Positions 18,026-26,828 of a stretch of DNA of 51,703 bases are shown piece after piece (position 1 is the first letter of the stretch; each line of letters starts with the position of its first letter). The stretch is from the NCBI RefSeq assembly GCF_000964365.1, contig NZ_BANB01000045.1:1-51703 (forward strand), read 5' to 3'. The notes under the pieces were generated by a model. The model was not told the DNA's origin, did not search any database, and was given only the letters and a program-made list of their open reading frames with translations. The position numbers and the translations under genes were made by a program. This stretch comes from Acidisphaera rubrifaciens HS-AP3 (GTDB taxonomy: Bacteria > Pseudomonadota > Alphaproteobacteria > Acetobacterales > Acetobacteraceae).

Positions 18026-18694
18026 TCAGCGCTCCGCGTGGAAAAGTCCGCGGCGCAACCGCCAATCCGGCCGCGTGAAACGAACCGACCGGAAGCCGAG
18101 CGAGCGCAGCATAGCCTCCATGCAGGCACGATTGGGGGACCACCAGTTGGTGGGATCCCCGTCGAGTTCGTCGTTCGGATAGAAGCGCATGAACGGGCGG
18201 CGGCTGAACGGCGCGATCAGGCGGCTTTCGACGACCAGCGTCTGGGTCGCCAGCGCCGCCACCTGCTCCAGCACCTGAAACGGGTGCCGCAGATGGTAAA
18301 AAACACCGCAGAACAGAACGATATCAAATCGGCCGACGCGCCCGACCGTCAGGTCCGGCAGGTCGATGTCCAGAGCCTCGATCGATGGGGCAAGCCGGTC
18401 GCGGGCAAGGTCGAAGCAGCGGCGGTCGCCCCAGCTACCGGGCGCCCAGGCGAAATGATCGGTGGCAAGCACCCGGGCAGCCCCGCGCCGCGCCGCCTCG
18501 ATCGAGTATGCGCCGTCCCAGCAGCCGATATCGAGCACCGACCGCCCGGTCACGGGTCGGTCGAAGATCATGCGCGACATCCGGCGGATCTTCGATGCCT
18601 TGATCCAGCCCGGGCTGAGCACCCCGTCGCCGAAATCGATCTGGTGGAACCAGCGGAGCGACTGGATTTCGCGCTGCAGTTCGGCGGTGGTCAT
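18026..18694 (-). CDS. CmoB-like class I SAM-dependent methyltransferase
   Basis: A 222-aa methyltransferase. SAM motif I is VLDIGCWDGAYS (53-64), and FDIVLFCGVFYHLRHPF is the motif IV region. The N-terminal WFHQIDFGDGVLSPG resembles the CmoB family (tRNA cmo5U34 carboxymethyltransferase), as does the overall arrangement, but the protein is about 100 residues shorter than CmoB. It is therefore more likely a relative acting on a small molecule, lipid or sugar. Its start is 75 bp from the divergently oriented membrane-protein gene. A separate transcription unit lies on either side. Confidence 0.8.
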   Translation of the reverse strand: MTTAELQREIQSLRWFHQIDFGDGVLSPGWIKASKIRRMSRMIFDRPVTGRSVLDIGCWDGAYSIEAARRGAARVLATDHFAWAPGSWGDRRCFDLARDRLAPSIEALDIDLPDLTVGRVGRFDIVLFCGVFYHLRHPFQVLEQVAALATQTLVVESRLIAPFSRRPFMRFYPNDELDGDPTNWWSPNRACMEAMLRSLGFRSVRFTRPDWRLRRGLFHAER

Positions 18695-18769
18695 GGCGGG
18701 GCGGCGTCTCCGTCAGGCGCCGGCCGCCGGTCTTGAAGCCCGAGCGCGCCGGTCACACCTGCACTGTCG

Positions 18770-19081
18770 ATGGGTTGGGAACGCGACGACCGGCTGATCG
18801 ACATGGACCTCGAGGGGCATATCCGGACGCCGTCCGTGCCGCCCCTGATGGCGCGCGTGTTGCGGGGCGCCATCGTGATCGCCGTCCTCGGCGCGATGCT
18901 GGCGGCCGGATTGCTGGCCTTTGGGCTCGCTTTGGCGCTGATACCCGTTGTCATCATGGCCGGGCTTGTCGCATGGGGCGCGTTTCGCTTCCAGATGTGG
19001 CGACGGCGGGCCGCGTTTTCGGCCGTCATGCCCCGCTCGCCGCCCGGCGGCGCCCCTACGCCCCGCGATCCCTGGCGCTGA
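18770..19081 (+). CDS. small membrane protein of unknown function
   Basis: A 103-aa protein with two closely spaced hydrophobic segments (about residues 31-52 and 54-68), a basic FRFQMWRRRAAF stretch after them, and a Pro-rich C-terminal tail. No family is recognised. ATG 18770 gives an acidic N-terminus; a second Met, 12 residues on, is possible. It is divergent from the methyltransferase and convergent with the luciferase-like gene, 20 bp away. The hydrophobic pattern argues that the frame is real. Confidence 0.6.
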   Translation: MGWERDDRLIDMDLEGHIRTPSVPPLMARVLRGAIVIAVLGAMLAAGLLAFGLALALIPVVIMAGLVAWGAFRFQMWRRRAAFSAVMPRSPPGGAPTPRDPWR

Positions 19082-19101
19082 GTTAGCCGATTCGGCCGGC
19101 G

Positions 19102-20127
19102 TCAGGCCGCGACGAGCGCGGCTGACGTCAGCCCGGACGCTTCGGCCAGAAGCGTATAGGATCGGCGCCGGGCCTGTGGGTCATGGACTGTCGTGAGCAC
19201 CGCCACCTCGTCCGCCCCAAGACCCGACGCGAGCGCGTCGAGCTGTCGGGCAACCTCTTCCCCGGTGCCGTAGATCGATACGGACCGGCCAGCCTCCATG
19301 TGGGCGCGCTCGGCATCCGAAAAGGCGCGCGCCGCTACCTCGTCCGGTGACATCAGAGGCTCGAACAGACCGCGGTTCCGTCCAAGCCGCCAGGCGAGGC
19401 GGGAGGTAAGGAGGCGTTCGGCCTCCTGTCGTGTGTCGGCGGCCAGCGCCCAGACGCAGACCGCGACATGCGGCGCGGCGAGCTGCGCGCTCGGCCTGAA
19501 CTGCGTGCGATAGGCGTCGATCGCCTGTTCGGCGCCACGCCCCTCGGTAATGAAGTGCGCATAGCAGTAGGGCAGCCCGAAATACGCGGCGACCTGTGCG
19601 CCGTAGTCGGAGCTGCCGAGGATCCAGACCTCCGGCGTGGTCGGGCCCGCGGGTTGGGCACGGACGTCCCTGAAGGGGTGTCCGTCGACCAGCTTCTGGC
19701 CGGATACCCAGGCCAACAGATCGCGTATCTGCGCCGGAAACTGATCGGCGGCGGTGTCGGCGCGGGGATTCAGGGCAAAAGCGGTCCGTCCGTCCGACCC
19801 GGGCGCCCTGCCGAGGCCCAGATCGATCCGCCCGGGTGCCACGGCCTCGAGGACGCGAAACTGTTCCGCGACCTTGAGCGCGGCGTAGTGCGGCAGCATG
19901 ACGCCGGCGGAGCCCACGCGGATGCGCGCAGTCGTAGCGGCAATCGCTCCGATCAGGATTTCCGGTGCCGTCCCGGCCTGGCTGTCACTGTTGTGATGTT
20001 CCGCGACCCAGTAGCGCGCGTAGCCGAGGGACTCGGCCAGACGCGCGAGGGCCAGACTTTCCCGTATCGACTCCGCGGGGGTGCGGCCGGTGACGACGGT
20101 TGATTGATCCAGGACGGACAAGCGCAT
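19102..20127 (-). CDS. LLM-class flavin-dependent oxidoreductase
   Basis: A 341-aa bacterial luciferase-like monooxygenase of the single-component type often annotated MsnO8/YhbW-like. The N-terminus MRLSVLDQSTV, the YWVAEHHN segment (~41-48), RIRVGSAGVMLPHYA, and the C-terminal GTGEEVARQLDALA are characteristic. It probably uses reduced FMN to oxidise a small substrate, which is unknown. ATG 20127 has GGAGG 6 nt upstream. The open frame runs further upstream to 21330, but that part is a shadow of the DUF445 gene. It lies 53 bp after the DUF445 gene on the same strand, so co-transcription is likely. Confidence 0.9.
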   Translation of the reverse strand: MRLSVLDQSTVVTGRTPAESIRESLALARLAESLGYARYWVAEHHNSDSQAGTAPEILIGAIAATTARIRVGSAGVMLPHYAALKVAEQFRVLEAVAPGRIDLGLGRAPGSDGRTAFALNPRADTAADQFPAQIRDLLAWVSGQKLVDGHPFRDVRAQPAGPTTPEVWILGSSDYGAQVAAYFGLPYCYAHFITEGRGAEQAIDAYRTQFRPSAQLAAPHVAVCVWALAADTRQEAERLLTSRLAWRLGRNRGLFEPLMSPDEVAARAFSDAERAHMEAGRSVSIYGTGEEVARQLDALASGLGADEVAVLTTVHDPQARRRSYTLLAEASGLTSAALVAA

Positions 20128-20180
20128 GCTGAGCCTCCAACGCACGGAACATGGGGCGCGGGCGCCGCCGGTGCCACGGG

Positions 20181-21458
20181 TCACGGGCCGCCGTGGCCGG
20201 TGGCGAGACGCAGCACGGCATAGAGAAGACCGCCGACGAGGAAGCCCACGAGGGTGCCGTTGACCCGCACGAACTGCAGGTCCTTGCCGACCCTTAATTC
20301 CAGCCGGTCCGTGATCGTCCGCGTGTCCCAACCGGCGACGACGGACGCGATGAAGTCCGCAAGGTTCGCCTGTGCGGCGGGGAGGAAGCGGAAGACCACC
20401 CGTTCGGCGGCGTGCTGGACGGTCGCGCGGATGGCGGGATCGCTGTCGAGCATGGTGCCGAGTTGAGCCAGCGCGCCTTCGATTGTCTGGATGGTGCGTC
20501 CGTTTGGGCGGGTGGCGTCCGCCTCCACCACTTGCCTGAAACGCGTCCAGACATCCCAGACCCATGCCTGCACCGTCGGATGGGCCATCACCCGACGGAG
20601 GCCGCGGCCTATCTCGGCCGCGCGCTTCGGGTCCTGCTCGATCTTTTCGATCTCGCGGCGCGCCCATTCGTCGAAGGCGGCGCGCAGGTCCGAACTGTCC
20701 GGACCCATCCGGTCGAGTTCGCCGTTGATCGTCGTGAGGACACGCCGGGCGATCGAGGCGCCGAGCGCCCAGCCCACCAGCCGGCCGCCCTGCTCGCGTA
20801 CCCGTTCCTCGATCGCGGCCCGCAAGGCGTCTTCGCGGGCAGCCAGGGCCTGCTTCAGCTCCGTCAACACGAAGCCGAGCACGTCCTGATGCCGTCCGCC
20901 TTCGACCAGCCCGCGCAGCGCCCGCGCCACGATCCGACCCGCGCCGGCGGTGCCGATCAGGCGCGGCACGATCAGCGCCGCCAGTCGCCGGGCGCGGCCG
21001 TCCTCGATCGTCGTGAGCAGCCTCGGCAGGAGGCCCGCGATCGCCTCGGCGGCCGGCCGAGCCGCCGACGGATCGGCGAGAACCGCCCGCACCAACCCGG
21101 GCACGTCGAGCCGCGCCAGGGTGCGCGAGACTTCCGGTTCGGTCACGACATAGGCGGAGACGAAGCGGCCGAGGGCGCGGCCGAGCCGTTCCTTCTGGCG
21201 GGGGAGGATCGCCGTGTGCGGGATCGGCAGCCCGAGCGGATGGCGGAACAGGGCGGTTACCGCGAACCAGTCGGCGAGGCCGCCGATCCCCCCCGCCTTC
21301 GAGGCCGCCAACAGGATATCGGCGGGCCACCCGGCCGGCAGCGCATAGCTCAGGATCATCGCCGCCCCCATCAGCAGCAAAAGTCCCGTCGCCATGGCGC
21401 GATGGCGGGCGAGCGCACGGCGCGCCGGCGCATCCGGATCAGTCACTGGGGCATGCAT
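20181..21458 (-). CDS. DUF445-family membrane protein
   Basis: A 425-aa protein of the DUF445 (YjiN-like) family. An N-terminal hydrophobic segment (ATGLLLLMGAAMILSYALP) is followed by the conserved GGIGGLADWFAVTALFRHPLG and the IPHTAILPRQKERLG block. A long helical, Glu/Arg-rich domain and a C-terminal membrane segment (GFLVGGLLYAVL) follow. The family is inner-membrane with no established function. ATG 21458 is preferred to the frame opening at 21581, which would run into the PEPC-like start. It is divergent from that gene, with 121 bp between them. Confidence 0.88.
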   Translation of the reverse strand: MHAPVTDPDAPARRALARHRAMATGLLLLMGAAMILSYALPAGWPADILLAASKAGGIGGLADWFAVTALFRHPLGLPIPHTAILPRQKERLGRALGRFVSAYVVTEPEVSRTLARLDVPGLVRAVLADPSAARPAAEAIAGLLPRLLTTIEDGRARRLAALIVPRLIGTAGAGRIVARALRGLVEGGRHQDVLGFVLTELKQALAAREDALRAAIEERVREQGGRLVGWALGASIARRVLTTINGELDRMGPDSSDLRAAFDEWARREIEKIEQDPKRAAEIGRGLRRVMAHPTVQAWVWDVWTRFRQVVEADATRPNGRTIQTIEGALAQLGTMLDSDPAIRATVQHAAERVVFRFLPAAQANLADFIASVVAGWDTRTITDRLELRVGKDLQFVRVNGTLVGFLVGGLLYAVLRLATGHGGP

Positions 21459-21579
21459 CGCGGTTTTCGCTACCACGCCCCGCCGGCCGCTGCCACGCCG
21501 GGGGGCAGCAGCATGCGGGCCGGCGCCGGGCTCGCTTTGTGCGTTGCGCAAAGACGCTGTTGAGGGCAGATTTGGTCGC

Positions 21580-24366
21580 ATGCCAGATGGTCACTTGCCA
21601 CATACCGACATCGTCCAAGACCTCCTTGCCATGACCGCCCGCGCGCGCGCGCGGGCGGCGGAGGATCCGTTCGGCAATCCCGTCCTTTCGGTCGCGCTGG
21701 CGATCACCCGCATGACGGATCAGGGGCAACTCGATACCGCCACCATCGGCGCAATCGTGCGCGCGCTGCGCGATGAGGCCTTCGCCGACCGCGCCGGTCG
21801 GATCGCGGCCTATGTCGGCGGCCTCGACCGGCCCGCGGCCGCGTTCGAAAAATTGGCGCAGCATCTGGTTCAGCCCGATCCCCACGACAGCCCGGTGCCG
21901 TGGCGGCACTTCCAGAGCGAGGTCGAACGCATCCGGTTCGCGGCGGTGTTTACGGCACATCCGACCTTCGCGCTTCCGGCCGACGTGAACGCGGCGCTGG
22001 CCCGCCTGGTCTGTGGCGAGCCGGCGCCCGACTTCGAGACGCACCGTCCCACAAAGCCGACGCTGCAGGAGGAATTCGATCAGGCGGTCGTGGCCATGCA
22101 GAACGGCCGCGACGCCATCGACCAGCTGAACGAGGCGCTGATCACCGCGGCGCGCGGCGTCTGGCGCGACCGCTGGGCGAGCCTGTGTCCCCGCGCGGTG
22201 GTACTGTCGAGCTGGGTCGGATACGACACCGACGGACGCTCCGATATCGGCTGGTGGGACACGCTGCGGCTGCGCTTGGCCATGAAGCACCTTCAGCTCC
22301 AGCGCATTGTCGCCCAGACGGCGGGGATCGACGCGGCGGCGGCGGCGCATGCCCTGGCGCAACGCGCTGCCGACACCGTGGCCGCCCAGATCGAGGCGGC
22401 GCCCGCGGCGCCGGAGCCGGATGAGGTGGAACGCTTCGCCGCGGCGCTGATCGGTCGTCGCGACGAGGCCCTCGTCTCGACCGCGCCGCTTCTGGAGGCG
22501 CTTGATGCGGCGATCGCCGAGGCGGCACCCGATACGCGGCTGCGGCTCGCTGTCATACGCGCTGGCGTGGCCGGCCATGGTCTTTCGCTGGCGCATACAC
22601 ATGTGCGCCTGAACTCGGCGCAGCTGCACAACGCGATCCGCCAACGTCTCGGCATCGAGGAGCCGCCGGGCGACCCCGCGCGGCGCCGGACCGTGCTCGC
22701 CGCCATCAACGCCGCGCTTGACGAGGTGCAGCCGGTCCCGGTGGATTTCGGCGCGCTGATCGCCGAGCAGGCGTCGGCGGTGAGGCTGATGATGACGGTC
22801 GCGCAGATCGTCAAGCACGTCGATGCCTCGACCCCCGTCCGTTTCCTGATCGCCGAGACGGAGACTGGATACACGCTGCTCAGCGCCCTCTGGCTCGCGC
22901 GCCGTTTCGGGATCGCGGATAGAATCGAGATCAGTCCGCTGTTCGAGACGGCGGATGCGCTGGAGCAGGGCGCGCGGCTTCTCGACGAGGCGCTGCGCAG
23001 CCCGCAGTACCGGGCATACCTGCAAAAGACCGGTAAACTCTCCCTGCAGTTCGGCTATTCGGATTCGGGGCGCTTCGTCGGTCAGCTCGCCGCCAGCTAC
23101 CTGATAGAGCGCCTGCGCATGAAGATCGCCGAGACGCTCGCGAAGCACGACGTCAGGGGCGTCGAGATCATCCTTTTCGACACGCATGGCGAAAGCATCG
23201 GGCGCGGTGCCCATCCGGGCTCGCTGTCCGACCGCCTGAAATACCTGTCACCCACGGCGAGCCGGCAGGCGCTGCACAAGGCGGGCCTTCGCGTGCGCGA
23301 GGAGAGTGCGTTTCAGGGCGGCGACGGCTACCTGTTGTTCGGCACGCCGACCCTCGCGACCGCGACGGTCGCGCGCATCGCGGAACATGCCTTCGCCGAG
23401 CCGTCCGGCCCGATCGATGACCCGGTCTATGCCGAGCCGGATTTCGCGTCTGATTTCTTCGCCACCATCCGCGCCAACATGGAAGAACTGGTTGAGGACC
23501 CGGGCTATGTCGCCCTCCTCGGCGCGTTCGGTCCGGCGCTGCTGGATCCGTCCGGATCGCGCCCGGATGCCCGCCAGCAGGACGGCGTCGGCGGCCCGGC
23601 GGTGCTGCGCCATCCGCGAGAACTTCGCGCGATCCGTAACAACGCCATCCTTCAGCAACTGGGCTGGTGCGCCAACACGCTGCAGGGACTCGGCGCCGCC
23701 GTCGAGCGGCATCCCGAGACTTTCCTCGAGATGCACGCAAAGAGCCGGCGATTCAGCCGCGCGATCGATCTGGCGGAGCATGGTCTGCTGCATTCCGACG
23801 TCGACGTCCTGCGTGCCGTCATCGCGACCATCGATCCCGGCTCGTGGCTCGATCGCGCGGGACATACGCGCCTGCCGGGGCGTTCGGTCGCGCTGACGGC
23901 GGTGGCGCGCGCGCTCGAGCGGGCGAATCTCTGGGCACCGGCGCTCGCGATGTTCCGGCGCATCCAGGTCGATCACCTGGTGATGCGCGCCGGCTGGGCG
24001 GAAGCACCGCGCATGGCGGACCGCGAAGTGCTGCTGCATGCGCTCAGGCTTGGGCTCATTCACCGTATATGGCTGCTCGGCACACGCATTCCGGAGTTCT
24101 CGCCGCGGTATGGCATCACCCGGCAGGCGGTGGAGGCGCGTATCCTCCGTCTCGATATCCCCGCGGTGCTCGAACTGCTCACCAACATCTTCCCGGCGGC
24201 GCCGGACCCCGCGACGGAACGCGATTATGGCGAGCCGCGCGGACCGCGCGCATCGGACGCCTACGTGCGTGAGCACGCGGAGATCTTCGAACCGATGCGC
24301 GTCCTGTTCGATCTCGTCCGTGAAATTGCCACCGCCATTACCCACGAGGTCGGCGCGTTCGGCTGA
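21580..24366 (+). CDS. divergent phosphoenolpyruvate carboxylase-like protein
   Basis: A 928-aa protein colinear with PEP carboxylase, which adds bicarbonate to PEP to give oxaloacetate. Recognisable blocks are FTAHPTF (catalytic-type His127; family FTAHPTE), SSWVGYDTDGRSD (family SSWxGGDRDGNP), THVRLNS, ISPLFETADAL, FGYSDSGRFVG, FDTHGESIGRGAHP, and GSRPDAR ... LRAIRNN. The metal ligands (Glu in LFET, Asp in GYSDS) seem kept. However, the Lys of GYSDSxKD is Arg, the central Arg of FHGRGG is His, and the invariant C-terminal QNTG is absent (the end is EVGAFG). Activity as a carboxylase is therefore uncertain. ATG 21580 is the first Met after the divergent DUF445 start; its ribosome site is weak. 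Confidence 0.85.
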   Translation: MPDGHLPHTDIVQDLLAMTARARARAAEDPFGNPVLSVALAITRMTDQGQLDTATIGAIVRALRDEAFADRAGRIAAYVGGLDRPAAAFEKLAQHLVQPDPHDSPVPWRHFQSEVERIRFAAVFTAHPTFALPADVNAALARLVCGEPAPDFETHRPTKPTLQEEFDQAVVAMQNGRDAIDQLNEALITAARGVWRDRWASLCPRAVVLSSWVGYDTDGRSDIGWWDTLRLRLAMKHLQLQRIVAQTAGIDAAAAAHALAQRAADTVAAQIEAAPAAPEPDEVERFAAALIGRRDEALVSTAPLLEALDAAIAEAAPDTRLRLAVIRAGVAGHGLSLAHTHVRLNSAQLHNAIRQRLGIEEPPGDPARRRTVLAAINAALDEVQPVPVDFGALIAEQASAVRLMMTVAQIVKHVDASTPVRFLIAETETGYTLLSALWLARRFGIADRIEISPLFETADALEQGARLLDEALRSPQYRAYLQKTGKLSLQFGYSDSGRFVGQLAASYLIERLRMKIAETLAKHDVRGVEIILFDTHGESIGRGAHPGSLSDRLKYLSPTASRQALHKAGLRVREESAFQGGDGYLLFGTPTLATATVARIAEHAFAEPSGPIDDPVYAEPDFASDFFATIRANMEELVEDPGYVALLGAFGPALLDPSGSRPDARQQDGVGGPAVLRHPRELRAIRNNAILQQLGWCANTLQGLGAAVERHPETFLEMHAKSRRFSRAIDLAEHGLLHSDVDVLRAVIATIDPGSWLDRAGHTRLPGRSVALTAVARALERANLWAPALAMFRRIQVDHLVMRAGWAEAPRMADREVLLHALRLGLIHRIWLLGTRIPEFSPRYGITRQAVEARILRLDIPAVLELLTNIFPAAPDPATERDYGEPRGPRASDAYVREHAEIFEPMRVLFDLVREIATAITHEVGAFG

Positions 24367-24461
24367 TCGCCCGGAGTGGACGGGGCATCGCGCTTCACGT
24401 AGAGCGGAGCGTGTCCTGTCCGGCCCTGGCCGGGGCTGACACCATCGATCGAGTGGATGCT

Positions 24462-25283
24462 ATGAGCTACGCCGACTACCTCGGCCGTCAGGAGACGCGC
24501 GCGGATCACGTCTCGCCGCTCCTGTTGCATGGATTGGCTGCGACGATTGACCGACCGGAGCCGGAAGAACTTCCGCCGTTGTGGCACTGGACGCTGTTTC
24601 AAGAATGGGCGCCCGCGAGCGCCCTGGGTGATGACGGTCATCTCAAGCGCGGCGGCTTTCTGCCGCCCGTGCACGATCTTCCGCGCCGAATGTGGGCGGG
24701 CGGCCGCCTGCGATTCCTGGCGCCGCTGCGAGCGGGCGAGGCGGTGAAGCGCGTCAGCACGATCCGGCGTATCGACGAAAAGGCTGGCGCATCAGGCCGT
24801 CTGGTTTTTGTCACGGTCGGGCATGTGATCACCGGCGATGGCGGGGTTGCCATCGAGGAAGAGCATGACATCGTCTATCGCGGCAGCGACGGACCAGCCG
24901 TCAAGAGGGGCACGCCCGGGAGCCCGCTGCCGGCCGGCGCGCGTAGCAGGACGATCGTTCCGGATGCCGTCATGCTCTTCCGCTATTCCGCCCTGACCGG
25001 GAACGGCCACCGTATTCACTACGATCTGGACTACGTGACGCGCGTGGAGGGCTATCCGGGGCTGGTCGTTCACGGACCGCTGCAGGCGACCCTCCTCGCT
25101 GGCTTGCTCACGGACTTCGTGCCCGATGCACGTCTGTCTTCCTTCAGCTTTCGCGGTCGCCGGCCGGCTTTTCATGGCCGGCCTTTGACGCTTGCCTGCT
25201 GGCGGGATCGGGACGGCTACGCGCTCGAGACGCGGGATCAGGACGGCATGGTTTGCATGTCGGCCGAGGCACGTCTGGCCTGA
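24462..25283 (+). CDS. double hot-dog dehydratase (mesaconyl-C4-CoA hydratase / HTD2-like)
   Basis: A 273-aa protein of the FAS1-like dehydratase/MaoC superfamily. The N-terminal half has LPPLWHWTLFQEW and MWAGGRLRFLAPLRAGEA, typical of the N-terminal hot-dog. The C-terminal half carries the hydratase-2 type motif YSALTGNGHRIHYD, with its Asn/His-containing loop, then YPGLVVHGPLQATLL. Such enzymes hydrate or dehydrate acyl-CoA esters, and homologues are often named after mesaconyl-C4-CoA hydratase; the true substrate is unknown. ATG 24462 matches the usual N-terminus; GTG 24411 is an alternative. The metallo-hydrolase gene follows after 22 bp. Confidence 0.85.
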   Translation: MSYADYLGRQETRADHVSPLLLHGLAATIDRPEPEELPPLWHWTLFQEWAPASALGDDGHLKRGGFLPPVHDLPRRMWAGGRLRFLAPLRAGEAVKRVSTIRRIDEKAGASGRLVFVTVGHVITGDGGVAIEEEHDIVYRGSDGPAVKRGTPGSPLPAGARSRTIVPDAVMLFRYSALTGNGHRIHYDLDYVTRVEGYPGLVVHGPLQATLLAGLLTDFVPDARLSSFSFRGRRPAFHGRPLTLACWRDRDGYALETRDQDGMVCMSAEARLA

Positions 25284-25305
25284 TGCTTACGCGGAGGATC
25301 GTCGC

Positions 25306-26142
25306 ATGCCATTCCTGACGGAGGCGGAGCCTCGGCGCGGTGTCGCGACGGAGGTGGTGTCGGGTGTCCGGCGGATCGTCGCCCGCAATCCCGGAGCGCT
25401 TACGTATCACGGCACGAATACGTACCTGGTTGATCTACCCGACGGCGTCGCGGTCGTCGATCCGGGTCCGGATGACGCGGTCCATGTCGCCGAGACGGTC
25501 GCGGCGGCGGGGCGGCCGATCACTCTTATCTTGTTGACGCACACCCATGTCGATCACGTGGGCGCGCTTGCGGCCTTGCAGGCCGCGACCCGCGCGCCGG
25601 TCGCGGCATGGCGGCAGCCGTCGCTGACCGGCTTTCGTCCCGACATCGCATTGGACGACGGCGTCGCGGTCGGCGGCATCACCGCTCTTCATACCCCCGG
25701 CCACGCGGCCGATCATGTCTGCTTCGCGATGTCCGCCGCCGATGGCAGGGCGGTCCTCTTCAGCGCCGATCACGTCATGTCGTGGTCCACCAGCATCGTG
25801 AGCCCGCCGGACGGCCATATGGGTGCCTATGTCCGTAGCCTCGACCGGCTTCTGGCGCGCGCCGACGATCTCTACCTGCCCGGTCATGGTCCGCCGCTCG
25901 CGGCGTCGCTCGATCTCGTCCGTGAACTGCGGGCCCATCGCCTCGGGCGCGAGGCAGCCATCGCCGAGGCGCTGAGACGTCGGGCGGTGGCATCGATCCC
26001 GGAGCTGACGGCAGACGTCTACGTAGGTCTCGCGGCGCATCTCATGCCGATGGCGGAGCGCAACGTGCTCGCGCACCTGCTCAAGCTGGCGGAGGAAGGG
26101 CGCGTCGAGCGGGACGGCGTGGCGTGGCGCGCACTCTCGTAA
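25306..26142 (+). CDS. metallo-beta-lactamase-fold hydrolase
   Basis: A 278-aa MBL-fold enzyme of the glyoxalase II/LACTB2-like group. The metal-binding motif HTHVDH (79-84) is intact, followed by LHTPGHAADHVCF, FSADHV (bridging Asp) and LPGHGPPL (last His). A C-terminal winged-helix-like region (AHLMPMAERNVLAHLLKLAEEGRVERDGVAW) is typical of LACTB2-like proteins. It probably hydrolyses a thioester or phosphodiester; the substrate is unknown. ATG 25306 is preceded by GGAGG about 8 nt upstream. It lies 22 bp after the hot-dog dehydratase, suggesting an acyl-CoA related operon (inference). Confidence 0.9.
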   Translation: MPFLTEAEPRRGVATEVVSGVRRIVARNPGALTYHGTNTYLVDLPDGVAVVDPGPDDAVHVAETVAAAGRPITLILLTHTHVDHVGALAALQAATRAPVAAWRQPSLTGFRPDIALDDGVAVGGITALHTPGHAADHVCFAMSAADGRAVLFSADHVMSWSTSIVSPPDGHMGAYVRSLDRLLARADDLYLPGHGPPLAASLDLVRELRAHRLGREAAIAEALRRRAVASIPELTADVYVGLAAHLMPMAERNVLAHLLKLAEEGRVERDGVAWRALS

Positions 26143-26151
26143 TCCGGCGCC

Positions 26152-26793
26152 TTACTCGTAGCCCCATACCTTCCGGCGGCAGACCGGGAAACGCGCCCGC
26201 GCCAGCCGCTCTTCCTCGTTCATCGCGAGCCATCCCTGCAGGTGCTCAAGGACACGGCGGGTGACCCAGGCGAGATCGAAGGCGAGGGCCTCGTCCAGAC
26301 GATAGTACTGGAGATTTTCGAGTTCGCCCGAGCCAGCCAGCGTGCCGCTGACGACATCATGCTCGACGGCCAGAAAGCGTGCGTTGAAGCGGATCGGCTG
26401 GCCGGGCGGCGTGACGGCCCGGCACAGATAGTGGAGCTGATCGAGGCGCGACGGCTCGCCGAGAGTCAGCCCCGTTTCCTCGTCCAGTTCGCGCGCCGCT
26501 GCGACGGCCAGCGCTGTTGCCAGGGCAGGGTTGGCGGACCGTCGCAGCGCGGCTTCCGTGTCGGGACGCAGAGGGTGCGCCGGTCGGACGCGTAGGTCGG
26601 CGGGATCGACGCGGCCGCCGGGGAACACCAGGCGGTTCGGCATGAAGCGGTGGCCGGCGCCCCGCGTGCCCATCAGAACGGACGGACCCGCCGCATCGCG
26701 GCGCAGGACGATCAGGCTGGCCGCGTGCCGCGCCCGTGCGACGGGCGCCGAGACGGCGGGCGGCGGCGAAGCGGGGTGATCGGGCTGATCCAT
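26152..26793 (-). CDS. NUDIX hydrolase
   Basis: A 213-aa NUDIX protein of the type related to mammalian NUDT19/NUDT7-like CoA or acyl-CoA hydrolases. FPGGRVDPADLR (57-68) and, after an insertion of about 30 residues, RELDEETGLTL (101-111) form the split NUDIX box. Long-insertion NUDIX boxes occur in the NUDT19-like group. A CoA-derivative substrate would suit the neighbouring acyl-CoA genes but is an inference. It is convergent with the metallo-hydrolase, 9 bp away, and lies 35 bp after the SDR gene on the same strand. Confidence 0.85.
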   Translation of the reverse strand: MDQPDHPASPPPAVSAPVARARHAASLIVLRRDAAGPSVLMGTRGAGHRFMPNRLVFPGGRVDPADLRVRPAHPLRPDTEAALRRSANPALATALAVAAARELDEETGLTLGEPSRLDQLHYLCRAVTPPGQPIRFNARFLAVEHDVVSGTLAGSGELENLQYYRLDEALAFDLAWVTRRVLEHLQGWLAMNEEERLARARFPVCRRKVWGYE

Positions 26794-26828
26794 GGGCTGC
26801 TGATTGTGGCAGATGTGTCTCAGGACGG

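Noticed and set aside
16547-18736. 729-codon open frame on the plus strand
   Set aside because: Antisense to the lactate permease and methyltransferase. The product is almost only Arg, Gln, Asp and Gly, typical of a shadow frame.
21439-23214. 591-codon minus-strand frame opposite the PEPC-like gene
   Set aside because: Antisense to recognisable PEPC blocks, with a composition typical of a shadow.
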